Origin: G963665925 sp963678925
GTDB taxonomy: Bacteria; Bacillota; Clostridia; Peptostreptococcales; Acidaminobacteraceae
Direction: 5' to 3'
DNA: 64,000 nucleotides
Assembly: GCA_963678925.1 (NCBI GenBank)
Contig: OY787533.1
Span: forward strand, 1,488,001-1,552,000
In this document: one piece after another, positions 8,642-17,900 of the stretch
Layout of the letters: every line of letters starts with the position of its first letter
How positions within the stretch are numbered: position 1 is the stretch's first letter
The notes under the pieces: generated by a model
The model's database searches: none
What the model was told of the DNA's origin: nothing
Seen by the model: the letters and a program-made list of their open reading frames with translations, nothing else
Program-made: the position numbers and the translations under genes

Positions 8642-10272
8642 GCTGATTCCCCCTCTGCGTCAATATCATATGCCTTTTCAGTAATAAATATTTCAACCAA
8701 ATCCGGATCGAGATGATACCGCTCGGCTTCCTCCTTAATAATATCCAGCGATTTTGGAATCGGAATTGCTGGCTTATAAGGCCTGTCCTTTGCCGTCAGC
8801 GCATCGAATATATCTGCGATGGCCAGCATTCTAGCCTGAAGCGGCATCTGGTCCGCCGTGAGTCCCTGTGGATACCCCTTTCCATTCATTTTTTCATGAT
8901 GGGCTGCAGAGATAATGGGAACATTCTTCAGTTCTCTGGTCCACTTGATCCCAGACAGAATTTCAAAGGAGAATCGCGCATGGGACTCGATCATGGCCCG
9001 TTCCTCCTGGGTCAGTGTGCCCTTGCGAATACTCAATGATTCAAGCTCATGCTCCGTGAGCAGCTTCACCTCTTCTGGATTGCCCGCATCATCTTCGCCG
9101 ACAAACAGGCTGAGCGCCCCAATCACCTGAAGTTTTTCAAGGAGCTCATCCGGCATGAAGCCGCGCTTGTTGACGTCTTCCACAAACAGGTAGTAGTCGT
9201 CAATGTTTTCAAGAATCGTTTGCTCGTCTTCAGTGAGGGACTCAGATTTCCCCTTGAGCATCAGGTGGTTTTTGATCCACTTGTATTTAAACAGCAGGGC
9301 ACGGATGTCCGCATCCTCCATCTTATTGCGTTTCATGAGTACGAATTCGCGTACGCCGATTTTACCAACATCGTGGAGGAGTCCTGCGTAGTACATTTCC
9401 TTATACTCCTCCTCGGAAAAACGGATATCCGCATAGGGACCGTAGGCAACTTCATTGACCTTGTGGGCAAGGCTCAGAGCATAGCTTGTCACCCGCTTGG
9501 AGTGACCTGCTGTAATCGGGTCTCGCTGGTCAAGCGCGGTTACAAGTGAGACCGTGAAGGATTCTAGCAAGTCTTCAATTTCGTCAAAGAGCTGACTTCT
9601 TTCAATCAGTATGGCCGCTTGAGCTGCGATACTTTCTATGATTTCTGCTTCCTTGTCCAGGAAAGGCACTGTCTTTTGAGGTATGGTTTCTGGAATGTCG
9701 AATATTTCCTTCGGATTCCTTTTCTTATTGATGAGCTGCAGAACGCCAATAACCTCCCCCCCGTAGTTCTTCATGGGAATGACCAGCATGTTCGCCGTCT
9801 TGTAGCCCATGGACTTGTCAAAGCTGCCGTCATGGCGTATGCCAATCTTCTCATAACTTTCATTCATGGTCTTCAAATTGTATAGGGAACCATTGTAGGC
9901 GCATGCACCTGCAATACTGTTCTTGTTAATAGGCAGTGTAAAAGATTTGAACGGAAACTGCTTGGACCTGTTCTGCGTATATCTGAACCTCAGACAGGAT
10001 TCACCATCGTCACAAAGCTCCTTAAAGTAGAGGCTTCCGGCATCACACCCAGTTATGTCCATGCAGTTTATCAATATTTTTTCAAGGAGCTTGTCAACAT
10101 CCTTTTCCGCAGACAGTTCTATACCGATTTGCGTCAGCTCGCTGACAATGGATTCAAGAAAGGCGACTTGCTCCAATTCATTGTTCAATTTGCTGTTTTC
10201 CATAGTATCCATCCTACCCTCATGTTTTCTCATCATCATTGATTGGCATTGCTCACAGCAATCCGTATACAT
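8638..10272 (-). CDS. GAF-HD-GYP domain cyclic-di-GMP phosphodiesterase candidate, 544 aa
   Basis: An N-terminal GAF sensor domain covers about residues 45-225. The HD-GYP domain begins near 235 with GHSKR, has the HD pair H300-D301 in LLHDVGKIG, and ends with HHE (458-460), GYP (466-468) and DIFDALTAKDRPYK (487-500). The catalytic set is complete, so hydrolysis of c-di-GMP (or another cyclic dinucleotide) is expected. About 110 extra residues separate the HD and HHE parts compared with compact HD-GYP domains. ATG at 10272 has GGGGTAAAGG before it; ATGs at 10212 and 10203 are alternatives. It is the first gene of the operon with the MBL hydrolase and the cyclase. Confidence 0.85.
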   Translation of the reverse strand: MYTDCCEQCQSMMMRKHEGRMDTMENSKLNNELEQVAFLESIVSELTQIGIELSAEKDVDKLLEKILINCMDITGCDAGSLYFKELCDDGESCLRFRYTQNRSKQFPFKSFTLPINKNSIAGACAYNGSLYNLKTMNESYEKIGIRHDGSFDKSMGYKTANMLVIPMKNYGGEVIGVLQLINKKRNPKEIFDIPETIPQKTVPFLDKEAEIIESIAAQAAILIERSQLFDEIEDLLESFTVSLVTALDQRDPITAGHSKRVTSYALSLAHKVNEVAYGPYADIRFSEEEYKEMYYAGLLHDVGKIGVREFVLMKRNKMEDADIRALLFKYKWIKNHLMLKGKSESLTEDEQTILENIDDYYLFVEDVNKRGFMPDELLEKLQVIGALSLFVGEDDAGNPEEVKLLTEHELESLSIRKGTLTQEERAMIESHARFSFEILSGIKWTRELKNVPIISAAHHEKMNGKGYPQGLTADQMPLQARMLAIADIFDALTAKDRPYKPAIPIPKSLDIIKEEAERYHLDPDLVEIFITEKAYDIDAEGESA

Positions 10273-10333
10273 CCTTTACCCCATTTTACTTGATATTTCC
10301 CAAATTTGAACTGGATATTCCAATAAATATAAA

Positions 10334-10368
10334 AAGCTGCAAAACACATAAATTGTGTCTTGCAGCTC
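10334..10368 (-). terminator. Intrinsic terminator of pucR-like gene
   Basis: Minus-strand stem AGCTGCAA/TTGCAGCT continued by ACACA/TGTGT, followed by TTTTTATATTT. It separates the PucR gene from the HD-GYP operon. Confidence 0.85.
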
Positions 10369-10449
10369 TTACACCTTACACTCACTTGGTTTTTCAATAA
10401 ATATTCTCTATAATCTATGCTACGTGACGCTCATCTGAACGCAACGAGA

Positions 10450-11583
10450 CTAGTTGATTAGATCATACAACCTCACTGCCACTGCGAGTTCCTGCTCAAC
10501 ATATTCCTTTTTAACATCATTTTCAAGAATATGTCGTATGCGGTCCATTCTGTAACGGATCGTATTGCCGTGTTGAAACAAGACTTCAGCAGTCGCTTTG
10601 ATGTCACATCCAACTTCAAAGTACACCTGCGCTGTTCGAAGCAGCTCCGATCCATTCTTTTCATCGTACTCCACAATCGGCGCAACCAGATTCACACAGT
10701 ATTGCATCATCCACTTATTGGTCTTAAGCGGCATTAGAAACTTGTACATACCCATATCGCTGAAGCGGACTATGGACTGGTCAGCTTTTGACTGCGCAAA
10801 CTCAAGTGCGTACCGCGCTTCGAGAAGTGCTTCATTGACTTCATCCAGTGCCTTGGAGCTACTGATTCCAATTTTGCGACTCGCTTCATCAATTCCAATT
10901 GAATGAAGCGTATCCCAAATGCGCGCCTCTTTTTCTGAGGCATCGTCAAAACTAAGTATCAAGGTAACTTTGCCCTTATACTCCAGGCACAAATGCTGTT
11001 CGCTTAAGATGCGATTGGCCTGATAGGGTGAAAAGGTTATGGTCTTCTCTGAAATTGCCTGTCCGATATTCACAACAGTCATCCATGCTTTGAAATTCGG
11101 ATTCAAACGCAGTGCTGACTCCTTCACTTCAGCTGGCAAAAGCATATCTGTACAGAGCTGGTCCACCAGCATCCACTTGCTCTCCATTTCACCGGAAAGC
11201 TTCACAACCTCTGCAACCGACGTAATAATGTCTTCATAGTAGACCGTGTCATAAAAGAAAATGGGGAAATCAGCTTCCTCCGCCATTCTCATAACCCGGT
11301 CTGGCAGCTTGTCAAAATAAAGAGTCTTGATTGCGAGCCCACCCGTACGATTCTCTATAAGACGCCTTACGATATCTTCCATTCTGCCTATGTCATCTTT
11401 TATAAGCATTAGATTGGTAAGTACGAACTCCCCCTCGTTGAAATTTGAGTTAATGACATCTCCGATTTCATAATCCAATATACCAACCTTGTATATATGC
11501 CGTGAAAGACCTGACCCTCCGGCAACAATCTTAAAGTCTTTGAAGACTTCAAGCCTTAGTAGCTCTTTCAGTTGAACTGCCAT
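10450..11583 (-). CDS. PucR-family transcriptional regulator, 377 aa
   Basis: The N-terminal PucR domain (about 1-125) senses purine-pathway or amino-acid metabolites in characterised members. A GGDEF-like middle region follows. The C-terminal helix-turn-helix of the PucR/CdaR type sits at about 325-370, with ELLRTAQVYFEVGCD and the conserved HGNTIRYRMDRI. The ATG at 11583 is chosen because GGAGGGGC lies 4-5 bp upstream; the GTG four codons earlier lacks a site. It is divergent from the DUF3798 ABC operon across an 869-bp gap, which makes it the best candidate regulator of that transporter. Confidence 0.85.
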   Translation of the reverse strand: MAVQLKELLRLEVFKDFKIVAGGSGLSRHIYKVGILDYEIGDVINSNFNEGEFVLTNLMLIKDDIGRMEDIVRRLIENRTGGLAIKTLYFDKLPDRVMRMAEEADFPIFFYDTVYYEDIITSVAEVVKLSGEMESKWMLVDQLCTDMLLPAEVKESALRLNPNFKAWMTVVNIGQAISEKTITFSPYQANRILSEQHLCLEYKGKVTLILSFDDASEKEARIWDTLHSIGIDEASRKIGISSSKALDEVNEALLEARYALEFAQSKADQSIVRFSDMGMYKFLMPLKTNKWMMQYCVNLVAPIVEYDEKNGSELLRTAQVYFEVGCDIKATAEVLFQHGNTIRYRMDRIRHILENDVKKEYVEQELAVAVRLYDLIN

Positions 11584-12452
11584 ACGCCCCTCCACATTGT
11601 CCTTTTCTTTAAATTATAATAAATGCTGTTCCCAATTTCCACCCATACCCTATTCTCCTGAATTTGTGACAATCGGTTCACATTCACACAGACACGTATT
11701 AATTTTATGTAAATTTTGATGTTAAATCGTTTATCAGAACATGTTGTTGCATTCAAGGAATTACAGCATTTTAATATGCTGAAACTCTTTATACTACAAG
11801 GTTTTGGTTATATTCAAATCGCATTTCAATATAAATTGTTACGTAAATTTAATATTTAAATAAAAATGCATCCCTTCTGTAACATTCTTCGAAAAACACG
11901 GAAAATACATGGAAAAAGAGGTCCTCTTGAAATGAAATTCACCTACAATTTTATGCATTTTCGATAGCGAATCCACACTGGTTTCATCCCAATTCGCATG
12001 CTTTATTTTCCATATTTTAGAATCCTATATGCAAAAAATGTGTAATCAATCGCCCTAACTAACGGTAGGTTAAAGTTCCAAACTCCACAAAATACCTAGG
12101 ATTGGCGCATTTTCTTCGGATTTGGTACTTTGCTGCGAAAATGTATATTTATTCTCGTTTGATATATTTTATACATTCCACCAGCTTGACTGAATTGTCT
12201 GAATTATGTATTATCACCATAACGCAAGTCAAGTTTGCAGGGCTGGATTTTACAGCCTTCCATTATGGGGATTTGGAAACGTCTGCGTTACTCTGCACCT
12301 CAATATATCCATTATTATTCATAAATGTAATAGTTAGTATATTGAGTTTGACAACTGCATATTATGAACCAAGCGAGGTGTCATACACAGAGTTTTAAAT
12401 GTTAATAGCGCATTGTGCGTTGTTATAAACATCCTATTGGAGGGGGAAAAAC
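11584..12452. other. Long AT-rich divergent intergenic region
   Basis: This 869-bp stretch between the PucR gene and the DUF3798 operon holds no convincing gene. A 98-codon open frame at 12102-12398 lacks a ribosome binding site and resembles no protein. A TTGACA at 12348-12353 has no well-spaced -10 element. No known riboswitch motif was recognised on either strand. Its size suggests several regulator sites or a long 5' leader for the importer. Confidence 0.6.
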
Positions 12453-13631
12453 ATGAAAAAACTATTGTCACTACTTATGATTCTGGTAATGGTTGCAGGT
12501 ATGCTAGCAGGTTGTTCTAAACCAGCTCCAGCAGAAACACCTGCAGACACAGGTTCAGAATCAGCTGCAGCAGACACTGCTGAAGCACCAAGCTTTAAGA
12601 TCGGTATCATGACTGGTACTGTATCACAGAACGAGGAAGAATATCGTGCTGCTGAAAATGTTCAGAAAAAATACGGTGAAGACCGCGTTCTGATCATGAC
12701 GTACCCAGACAAATTCATGGACGAGCAAGAAACTACAATTGCAAACCTAGTTTCTATGGCTTCTGATCCTGAAGTAAAAGCTCTGATTATCGTTCAAGCT
12801 GTACCTGGTACTTCTGCAGCAATCGAGAAGGTTAAAGAACTTCGTGATGACCTTCTAATCATCGCTGGCGTTCCTGGGGAAGACCCTAAGATGATCGCTG
12901 ACAAGGCTGACATCGTTCTGGCTATGGACGAACTTACAATGGGCCGTACTATTCCTGAGCAAGCTAAAAAGCAAGGCGCTAAGGTATTTGTACACTACTC
13001 ATTCCCACGTCACATGTCTTACGCACTTCTATCAGCACGTCGTGACCTGATGAAGGAAACTTGTGATGAAATCGGTCTTGAATTCGTAGACGCTACTGCT
13101 CCAGACCCAACTGGCGATGCTGGTGTATCTGGCGCTCAACAGTTCATTCTTGAAGATGTTCCAAGAATGGTAGAAAAATACGGTAAAGATACTGCTTTCT
13201 TCAGCACAAACTGCTCAATGCAGGTACCACTGATTTCAGCTGCTCTTGACCAAGGCGCAATCTATCCACAGCCATGCTGTCCATCTCCATACCACGGCTT
13301 CCCATCAGCACTTGGTATCGAGATTCCAGAAGATAAAAAAGGCGATGTTGCTTTTGCTGTTGACCAAATCACAAATGAAATCGCAGCTAAAGGCGGTACA
13401 GGTCGTTTCTCTACATGGCCAGTTCCAGTTGCTATGATGTTTGTTGAAGGTTCTGCTGACTATGCATTTGCATGGGCAAACGGCGAAATCGAAAACAAGC
13501 TTGACACTGCAAAACTTAACGAAATGTTCAATACATACGCAGGCGTTGACGTTACTCTGAACGAGCTTGACGAAAGTGGCGTTCACTACGACAACTACCT
13601 GATGACTATGATGGACTTCCTAGACTTCTAA
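12453..13631 (+). CDS. DUF3798 substrate-binding lipoprotein, 392 aa
   Basis: The signal peptide ends in the lipobox LAGC (Cys near residue 21), followed by a Pro/Ala/Glu-rich linker to about 47. The body is a two-lobed periplasmic-binding-type fold starting FKIGIMTGTVSQNEEEY. I assign it to the DUF3798 family from overall sequence character, including the NCSMQVPL and CCPSPYHGFP segments rich in Cys and Pro. GGAGGGGG precedes the ATG. It heads an operon with an RbsA-like ATPase and two permeases. The ligand is unknown; the PucR neighbour hints at a nucleobase, nucleoside or related compound. A high rate of codons ending in C/T suggests strong expression. Confidence 0.82.
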   Translation: MKKLLSLLMILVMVAGMLAGCSKPAPAETPADTGSESAAADTAEAPSFKIGIMTGTVSQNEEEYRAAENVQKKYGEDRVLIMTYPDKFMDEQETTIANLVSMASDPEVKALIIVQAVPGTSAAIEKVKELRDDLLIIAGVPGEDPKMIADKADIVLAMDELTMGRTIPEQAKKQGAKVFVHYSFPRHMSYALLSARRDLMKETCDEIGLEFVDATAPDPTGDAGVSGAQQFILEDVPRMVEKYGKDTAFFSTNCSMQVPLISAALDQGAIYPQPCCPSPYHGFPSALGIEIPEDKKGDVAFAVDQITNEIAAKGGTGRFSTWPVPVAMMFVEGSADYAFAWANGEIENKLDTAKLNEMFNTYAGVDVTLNELDESGVHYDNYLMTMMDFLDF

Positions 13632-13763
13632 GAAATAAGACATACTCAACAAAATATGTGAGGTTGCCCAACACACGGGCAGCCTTACATTTTGGCAATA
13701 ATACTATTTAATTTATTGAATCGAAATCATGTGTGGAGAGATTTGAAAAGGTGGTGTTTCCCG

Positions 13764-15374
13764 ATGGCAGAATATACTCTGCAAATGAACAACATAGTTA
13801 AGGAATATTACGGGAATCGCGTTCTTAAAGGTGTAGATATTAAAGTTAAACCAGGTGAAATTCATGCACTCCTAGGTGAAAACGGCGCTGGAAAGTCAAC
13901 GCTGATGAATATCCTGTTCGGTATGCCAGTCATTCATAGCACAGGCGGCTTTGAAGGCGAAGTCATCATCGATGACAAACCCGTTCTGGTGAAATCCCCG
14001 AAGGAAGCAATGGAACTTGGTATCGGCATGGTACATCAGGAGTTTATGCTCGTACCAGGCTTTACACTGACTGAGAACATTAAGCTGAACCGTGAAATAA
14101 CCAAACCTAATATTGTGAGTAGTGTTTTCAGAAATAAGAATCTGGAAACCTTAGACCGCAAAACAATGGACAAAGATGCAAGAAAGGCCCTGGACACACT
14201 GGGCATGAACATAGATGAATGGGTAAAGGTTCAGGGACTGCCGGTTGGACACATGCAGTTCATAGAAATTGCCCGGGAAATTGACAAGCTGGGCATCAAG
14301 CTTCTCGTTTTCGATGAGCCTACAGCGGTTCTTACAGAATCAGAAGCTGACAACCTCATCGCAGCTATGAAAAAGCTTGCGAAAACAGGCATTTCCATAC
14401 TATTCATCACGCACCGTCTTGATGAGGTAATGCAGGCAGCTAATAATATCACAATCCTTCGCGATGGCGAACTTGTTGCAACACGTGCCGTTGAGGACAC
14501 AAATGTCCTTGAACTCGCTGAGCTCATGGTCGGCCGTAAAGTAGAAGTGACTCAAAAGGAAGAATCCAATGAGGATTCTCTCAATAACGAAACAATCCTG
14601 TCCATTAGAGACTTCCATGTTGATATGCCTGGTGAAGAAGTTAAGGGAATCAACCTGGAAATTCACAAGGGAGAAATACTTGGTATCGGTGGTCTGGCTG
14701 GACAAGGTAAGATCGGTATCGCAAACGGTGTTTGCGGCCTATATCCTTCTGGTGGAGAACTGCTCCTTAAGGGTGAACCGCTCAAACTCAACGATACTAA
14801 ATATGCTCTAAAGCATGGTCTCTCATTTGTTTCTGAAGACCGTAGAGGTGTTGGTCTGCTCCTTGACTCCTCTATCGAAGACAACATCGTTGTTACTACA
14901 ATGCAGATCAAAGGTGAATATCTTAAGAAATACGGTCCATTTACACAAGCAAACTTCTCTGAAATCAGAAGTCATGCGCTTAAAATGATCGAAGATCTGG
15001 ACATTCGCTGTACAGGTCCAACACAGCCTACAAGACGTCTTTCAGGCGGTAATCAGCAAAAGGTATGTGTCGCACGTGCGCTGACGCTTCAGCCTGAAGT
15101 ACTTTTCGTATCTGAACCGACACGTGGCATCGACATCGGAGCTAAAAAACTTGTACTCGACCTGCTTGTTAAGCTTAATAAAGAGCTTGGCATGACAGTT
15201 ATCATCACTTCCAGTGAACTCGCTGAACTCCGTGCGGTCTGTGACCGTATTGCTATCGTTACAGAAGGTAAAATCGAAGGTATTCTTGCTCCTGACGCAC
15301 CTGACAGAGACTTCGGTCTCATGATGGCCGGCGAATACCAGAAATATGTTAAGAAAGAGGAGGCGATTTCATGA
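13764..15374 (+). CDS. RbsA-type double ABC transporter ATPase, 536 aa
   Basis: Two fused nucleotide-binding domains. The first has Walker A GENGAGKST, a VHQEFMLVP Q-loop and Walker B LLVFDEPTAVL. The second has a diverged P-loop (GLAGQGKIG), LSGGNQQK and FVSEPTRGID. This asymmetry is typical of sugar/nucleoside importers of the RbsA/MglA/YufO group. The open frame extends 24 codons further upstream, but the ATG at 13764 has AGGTGGT about 9 bp before it and begins at the conserved domain. The stop overlaps the next gene by 4 bp. With the two permeases it forms one importer. Confidence 0.92.
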   Translation: MAEYTLQMNNIVKEYYGNRVLKGVDIKVKPGEIHALLGENGAGKSTLMNILFGMPVIHSTGGFEGEVIIDDKPVLVKSPKEAMELGIGMVHQEFMLVPGFTLTENIKLNREITKPNIVSSVFRNKNLETLDRKTMDKDARKALDTLGMNIDEWVKVQGLPVGHMQFIEIAREIDKLGIKLLVFDEPTAVLTESEADNLIAAMKKLAKTGISILFITHRLDEVMQAANNITILRDGELVATRAVEDTNVLELAELMVGRKVEVTQKEESNEDSLNNETILSIRDFHVDMPGEEVKGINLEIHKGEILGIGGLAGQGKIGIANGVCGLYPSGGELLLKGEPLKLNDTKYALKHGLSFVSEDRRGVGLLLDSSIEDNIVVTTMQIKGEYLKKYGPFTQANFSEIRSHALKMIEDLDIRCTGPTQPTRRLSGGNQQKVCVARALTLQPEVLFVSEPTRGIDIGAKKLVLDLLVKLNKELGMTVIITSSELAELRAVCDRIAIVTEGKIEGILAPDAPDRDFGLMMAGEYQKYVKKEEAIS

Positions 15375-16411
15375 CTGAAGTATTAAGAGACTTCACCAAG
15401 AAGGTGGGAATCCCTCGACTGATCATTTCCCTCTTCTTCATATTCCTCTGTTTCTCTGCAGTATCACTGGGACTGCCTTTTGCTTCCCTATCGTCGGACA
15501 CCCTCCGCCGATTTGGTATGAACGGCATACTGGTACTGGCTATGGTGCCTTCTATTCAGTCTGGTCTTGGCCCGAATTTCGGTCTTCCTCTGGGTATTAT
15601 CTGCGGCATCCTCGGCAGTGTGCTTGCCATTGAGCTTGGCCTTGTCGGAGCAGCTGGCTTCTGGGGCGCGATTATCATTTCCATGCCTTTTGCAATTGCT
15701 ATCGGTATCGCATATGGTATCATGCTCAACAAAATCAAAGGTTCTGAAATGCTGGTTGCAACTTATACAGGTTTCTCCATCGTTTCTTTCATGAGTATCG
15801 TGTGGATTCTTATTCCGCTTAAGCACCCTGAAATGGTATGGCCAATCGGTCGTGGCCTGCGTGTTACGATTGCACTTGATTCAACTTTTGGTAACATACT
15901 GAACAACTTTATGATGATCAAAATTGGAAAGCTAAGCATTCCTACTGGTCTTCTCCTGTTTTTCTTTGCAGCATGTGCGCTTGTATGGCTCTTTAACCGC
16001 TCGAAGATGGGTATTGCCATGAGAGCAACTGGCGATAATCCAAAATTCGCCCTAGCCTCAGGCATCGACGTTGACTTCTACAGAATCATTGGTTCTGTAA
16101 TGTCTACAACACTCGCTTCAATCGGCATTGTTGTTTACGCTCAGAGCTACGGCTTTGTACAGCTCTATCAGGCACCGCTTATGATGGCATTCCCTGCCGT
16201 TGCAGCAGTACTGATCGGCGGCGCTTCGGCTCAAAAAGCTAAAATATCACACGTTATCATCGGTACATTCCTATTCCAAGGTCTGCTTACCGTAGCACTT
16301 CCAGTTGCAAACGAAGCTATAAAGGTCGGCAACCTTTCGGAAGTTCTCAGAATGATCGTACAGAACGGCATTATCCTGTATGCCCTTACTAAAGTTGGAG
16401 GTGAATCATAA
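15371..16411 (+). CDS. ABC importer permease 1 (BPD_transp_2 type), 346 aa
   Basis: Integral membrane protein with about 8-10 hydrophobic segments, beginning with the TM around residues 17-40. It belongs to the RbsC/BmpC-like permease family used by nucleoside and sugar importers. The conserved cytoplasmic loop is FNRSKMGIAMRATGDNPKFA, after which GASAQKAKISH marks the last TM block. ATG at 15371 has GAGGAGG upstream and overlaps the ATPase stop (ATGA), indicating translational coupling. It pairs with the next permease as a heterodimer. Confidence 0.9.
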   Translation: MTEVLRDFTKKVGIPRLIISLFFIFLCFSAVSLGLPFASLSSDTLRRFGMNGILVLAMVPSIQSGLGPNFGLPLGIICGILGSVLAIELGLVGAAGFWGAIIISMPFAIAIGIAYGIMLNKIKGSEMLVATYTGFSIVSFMSIVWILIPLKHPEMVWPIGRGLRVTIALDSTFGNILNNFMMIKIGKLSIPTGLLLFFFAACALVWLFNRSKMGIAMRATGDNPKFALASGIDVDFYRIIGSVMSTTLASIGIVVYAQSYGFVQLYQAPLMMAFPAVAAVLIGGASAQKAKISHVIIGTFLFQGLLTVALPVANEAIKVGNLSEVLRMIVQNGIILYALTKVGGES

Positions 16412-17721
16412 TGTCTCAAGATACTACTATGACTCCAGCTGTACAGACTGAATCACTGGGTTCAAGATTCAAGAGCTTTCTGATCAACTACAGTGTTACG
16501 ATTCTATTCGTAATTCTAGGTATTGTAGGTGCGTGGCTGTCGGGTCTTCCGATTTTCTTCCTCGTAAGCGAGCTCCTGACACGTATTACACGTAACTCCT
16601 TCCTTGTACTGTCTCTGCTCATCCCGGTTCTTGCAGGTATGGGTCTGAACTTCAGTATTACCATTGGTGCCATGGCAGGCCAGCTTGCCATCGTACTCGT
16701 AACGCACTGGGGTGTCGGCGGCTTTCCAGGCTTCCTGCTCGCAGCTGCAATTTCAGCACCATTTGCCATCGTATTCGGTATTTTCACCGGAAAACTGCTC
16801 AACAAGACACGTGGTCAGGAAATGATTGCTTCAATGATCACAGGCTTCTTTGCAAATGGTATCTATCAGTTTATATTCCTGTTTGCGCTTGGAACCATCA
16901 TTCCATTTACTGACGCAGCCATGATGATGTCATCAGGCGTCGGCATCCGGAATACAGTTGACCTTTCAGGCGACAAGGGCATTAAGTATGCCCTTGACGG
17001 TCTTGCAAAATGGCCATTCTTCTATGTCCTTCTTGCTGGATGTGCAATCGGCATCGTATATTATGTGCTCAAGCTTTTCGTCAACAAGGGCACACACCTT
17101 ACAGACTCCGACAAGCGCAAGGGATACTTCTCCATGGCGCTTTGCATAGCTGGTGTTGCTGTATCTGCTTGGATCATGTTCAGTACGTCGCTTCCACTGC
17201 AGGTTGCCATGCTGAAGAACCTCAAGCTGCCAATCGTGACATCACTCGTCATCATCGCGCTTTGCATGTTCAATATTGTCATCGTACGTACAAAGCTCGG
17301 TCAGGACTTCAGAACCGTTGGCCAAGACCAGCATATCGCACAGGTATCCGGTATTCATGTTGACAAGATCCGTATCATTGCCATTACCATTTCCATGGTA
17401 CTTGCATCATGGGGTCAGCTCATCTTCCTTCAGAACATGAGTGTACTCAACACTTACGGCAGCCACGTGCAAATCGGTATGTTCTCTGTAGCAGCACTGT
17501 TGATCGGTGGCGCTTCCGTTTCTCGTGCAACTGTTGGACAGGCGATTCTGGGCGTTATCCTATTCCATACGCTCTTCATCGTATCACCAAAGGCAGGACA
17601 GAACCTCTTTGGTGACGCACAAATCGGTGAGTTCTTCCGTGCATTCGTTGCTTACGGCGTAATCGGCGTTTCACTTGGCCTGCATGCCATGAGAAAGTAC
17701 CACGAAGCGAAAAAGCGATAA
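16411..17721 (+). CDS. ABC importer permease 2 (BPD_transp_2 type), 436 aa
   Basis: Second membrane subunit of the DUF3798 importer, longer than the first because of a loop around 160-250. It has the same family motifs: the EMIASMITGF segment, a cytoplasmic TKLGQDFRTVGQDQHIAQ loop and a C-terminal GASVSRATVGQAILG motif. Start and stop overlap by one base with the previous gene (TAATG), with GGAGG 8 bp upstream. The C-terminus is basic (MRKYHEAKKR). It is the last gene of the operon. Confidence 0.9.
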   Translation: MSQDTTMTPAVQTESLGSRFKSFLINYSVTILFVILGIVGAWLSGLPIFFLVSELLTRITRNSFLVLSLLIPVLAGMGLNFSITIGAMAGQLAIVLVTHWGVGGFPGFLLAAAISAPFAIVFGIFTGKLLNKTRGQEMIASMITGFFANGIYQFIFLFALGTIIPFTDAAMMMSSGVGIRNTVDLSGDKGIKYALDGLAKWPFFYVLLAGCAIGIVYYVLKLFVNKGTHLTDSDKRKGYFSMALCIAGVAVSAWIMFSTSLPLQVAMLKNLKLPIVTSLVIIALCMFNIVIVRTKLGQDFRTVGQDQHIAQVSGIHVDKIRIIAITISMVLASWGQLIFLQNMSVLNTYGSHVQIGMFSVAALLIGGASVSRATVGQAILGVILFHTLFIVSPKAGQNLFGDAQIGEFFRAFVAYGVIGVSLGLHAMRKYHEAKKR

Positions 17722-17783
17722 CTCTTTTCTAAAAGATAATCAATATTCTCCTCCATCTTCAATATTATTGGTTATAATCATGA

Positions 17784-17802
17784 CCGCCGGCTTAGCCGGC
17801 GG
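17784..17802. repeat. Hairpin CCGCCGGC-TTA-GCCGGCGG, probable IS200-type end
   Basis: Perfect 8-bp stem with a TTA loop, 62 bp after the importer operon and 99 bp beyond the tnpA stop. It could be the terminal hairpin of the IS element, the operon terminator, or both. A similar hairpin (stem CCACTCGC, ATA loop) is at 18472-18490 on the other side of tnpA. Confidence 0.55.
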
Positions 17803-17900
17803 TTTGTTCTGCCCCTATAAGGGGCTGGTACCTGCTGCACTCGGAAGTGCATGAATAGTCCGCCTTGCGCACTAACTTTCTCAACTACCGCTAAAGCGGT

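Noticed and set aside
12102..12398. 98-codon open frame in the gap before the DUF3798 operon
   Set aside because: No ribosome binding site, biased Ile/Tyr/Phe composition from AT-rich DNA and no similarity to any family I know.
12348..12440. TTGACA as the -35 element of the DUF3798 operon promoter
   Set aside because: No acceptable -10 lies at 16-18 nt; the TATAAA at 12424 would put the start inside the ribosome binding site.
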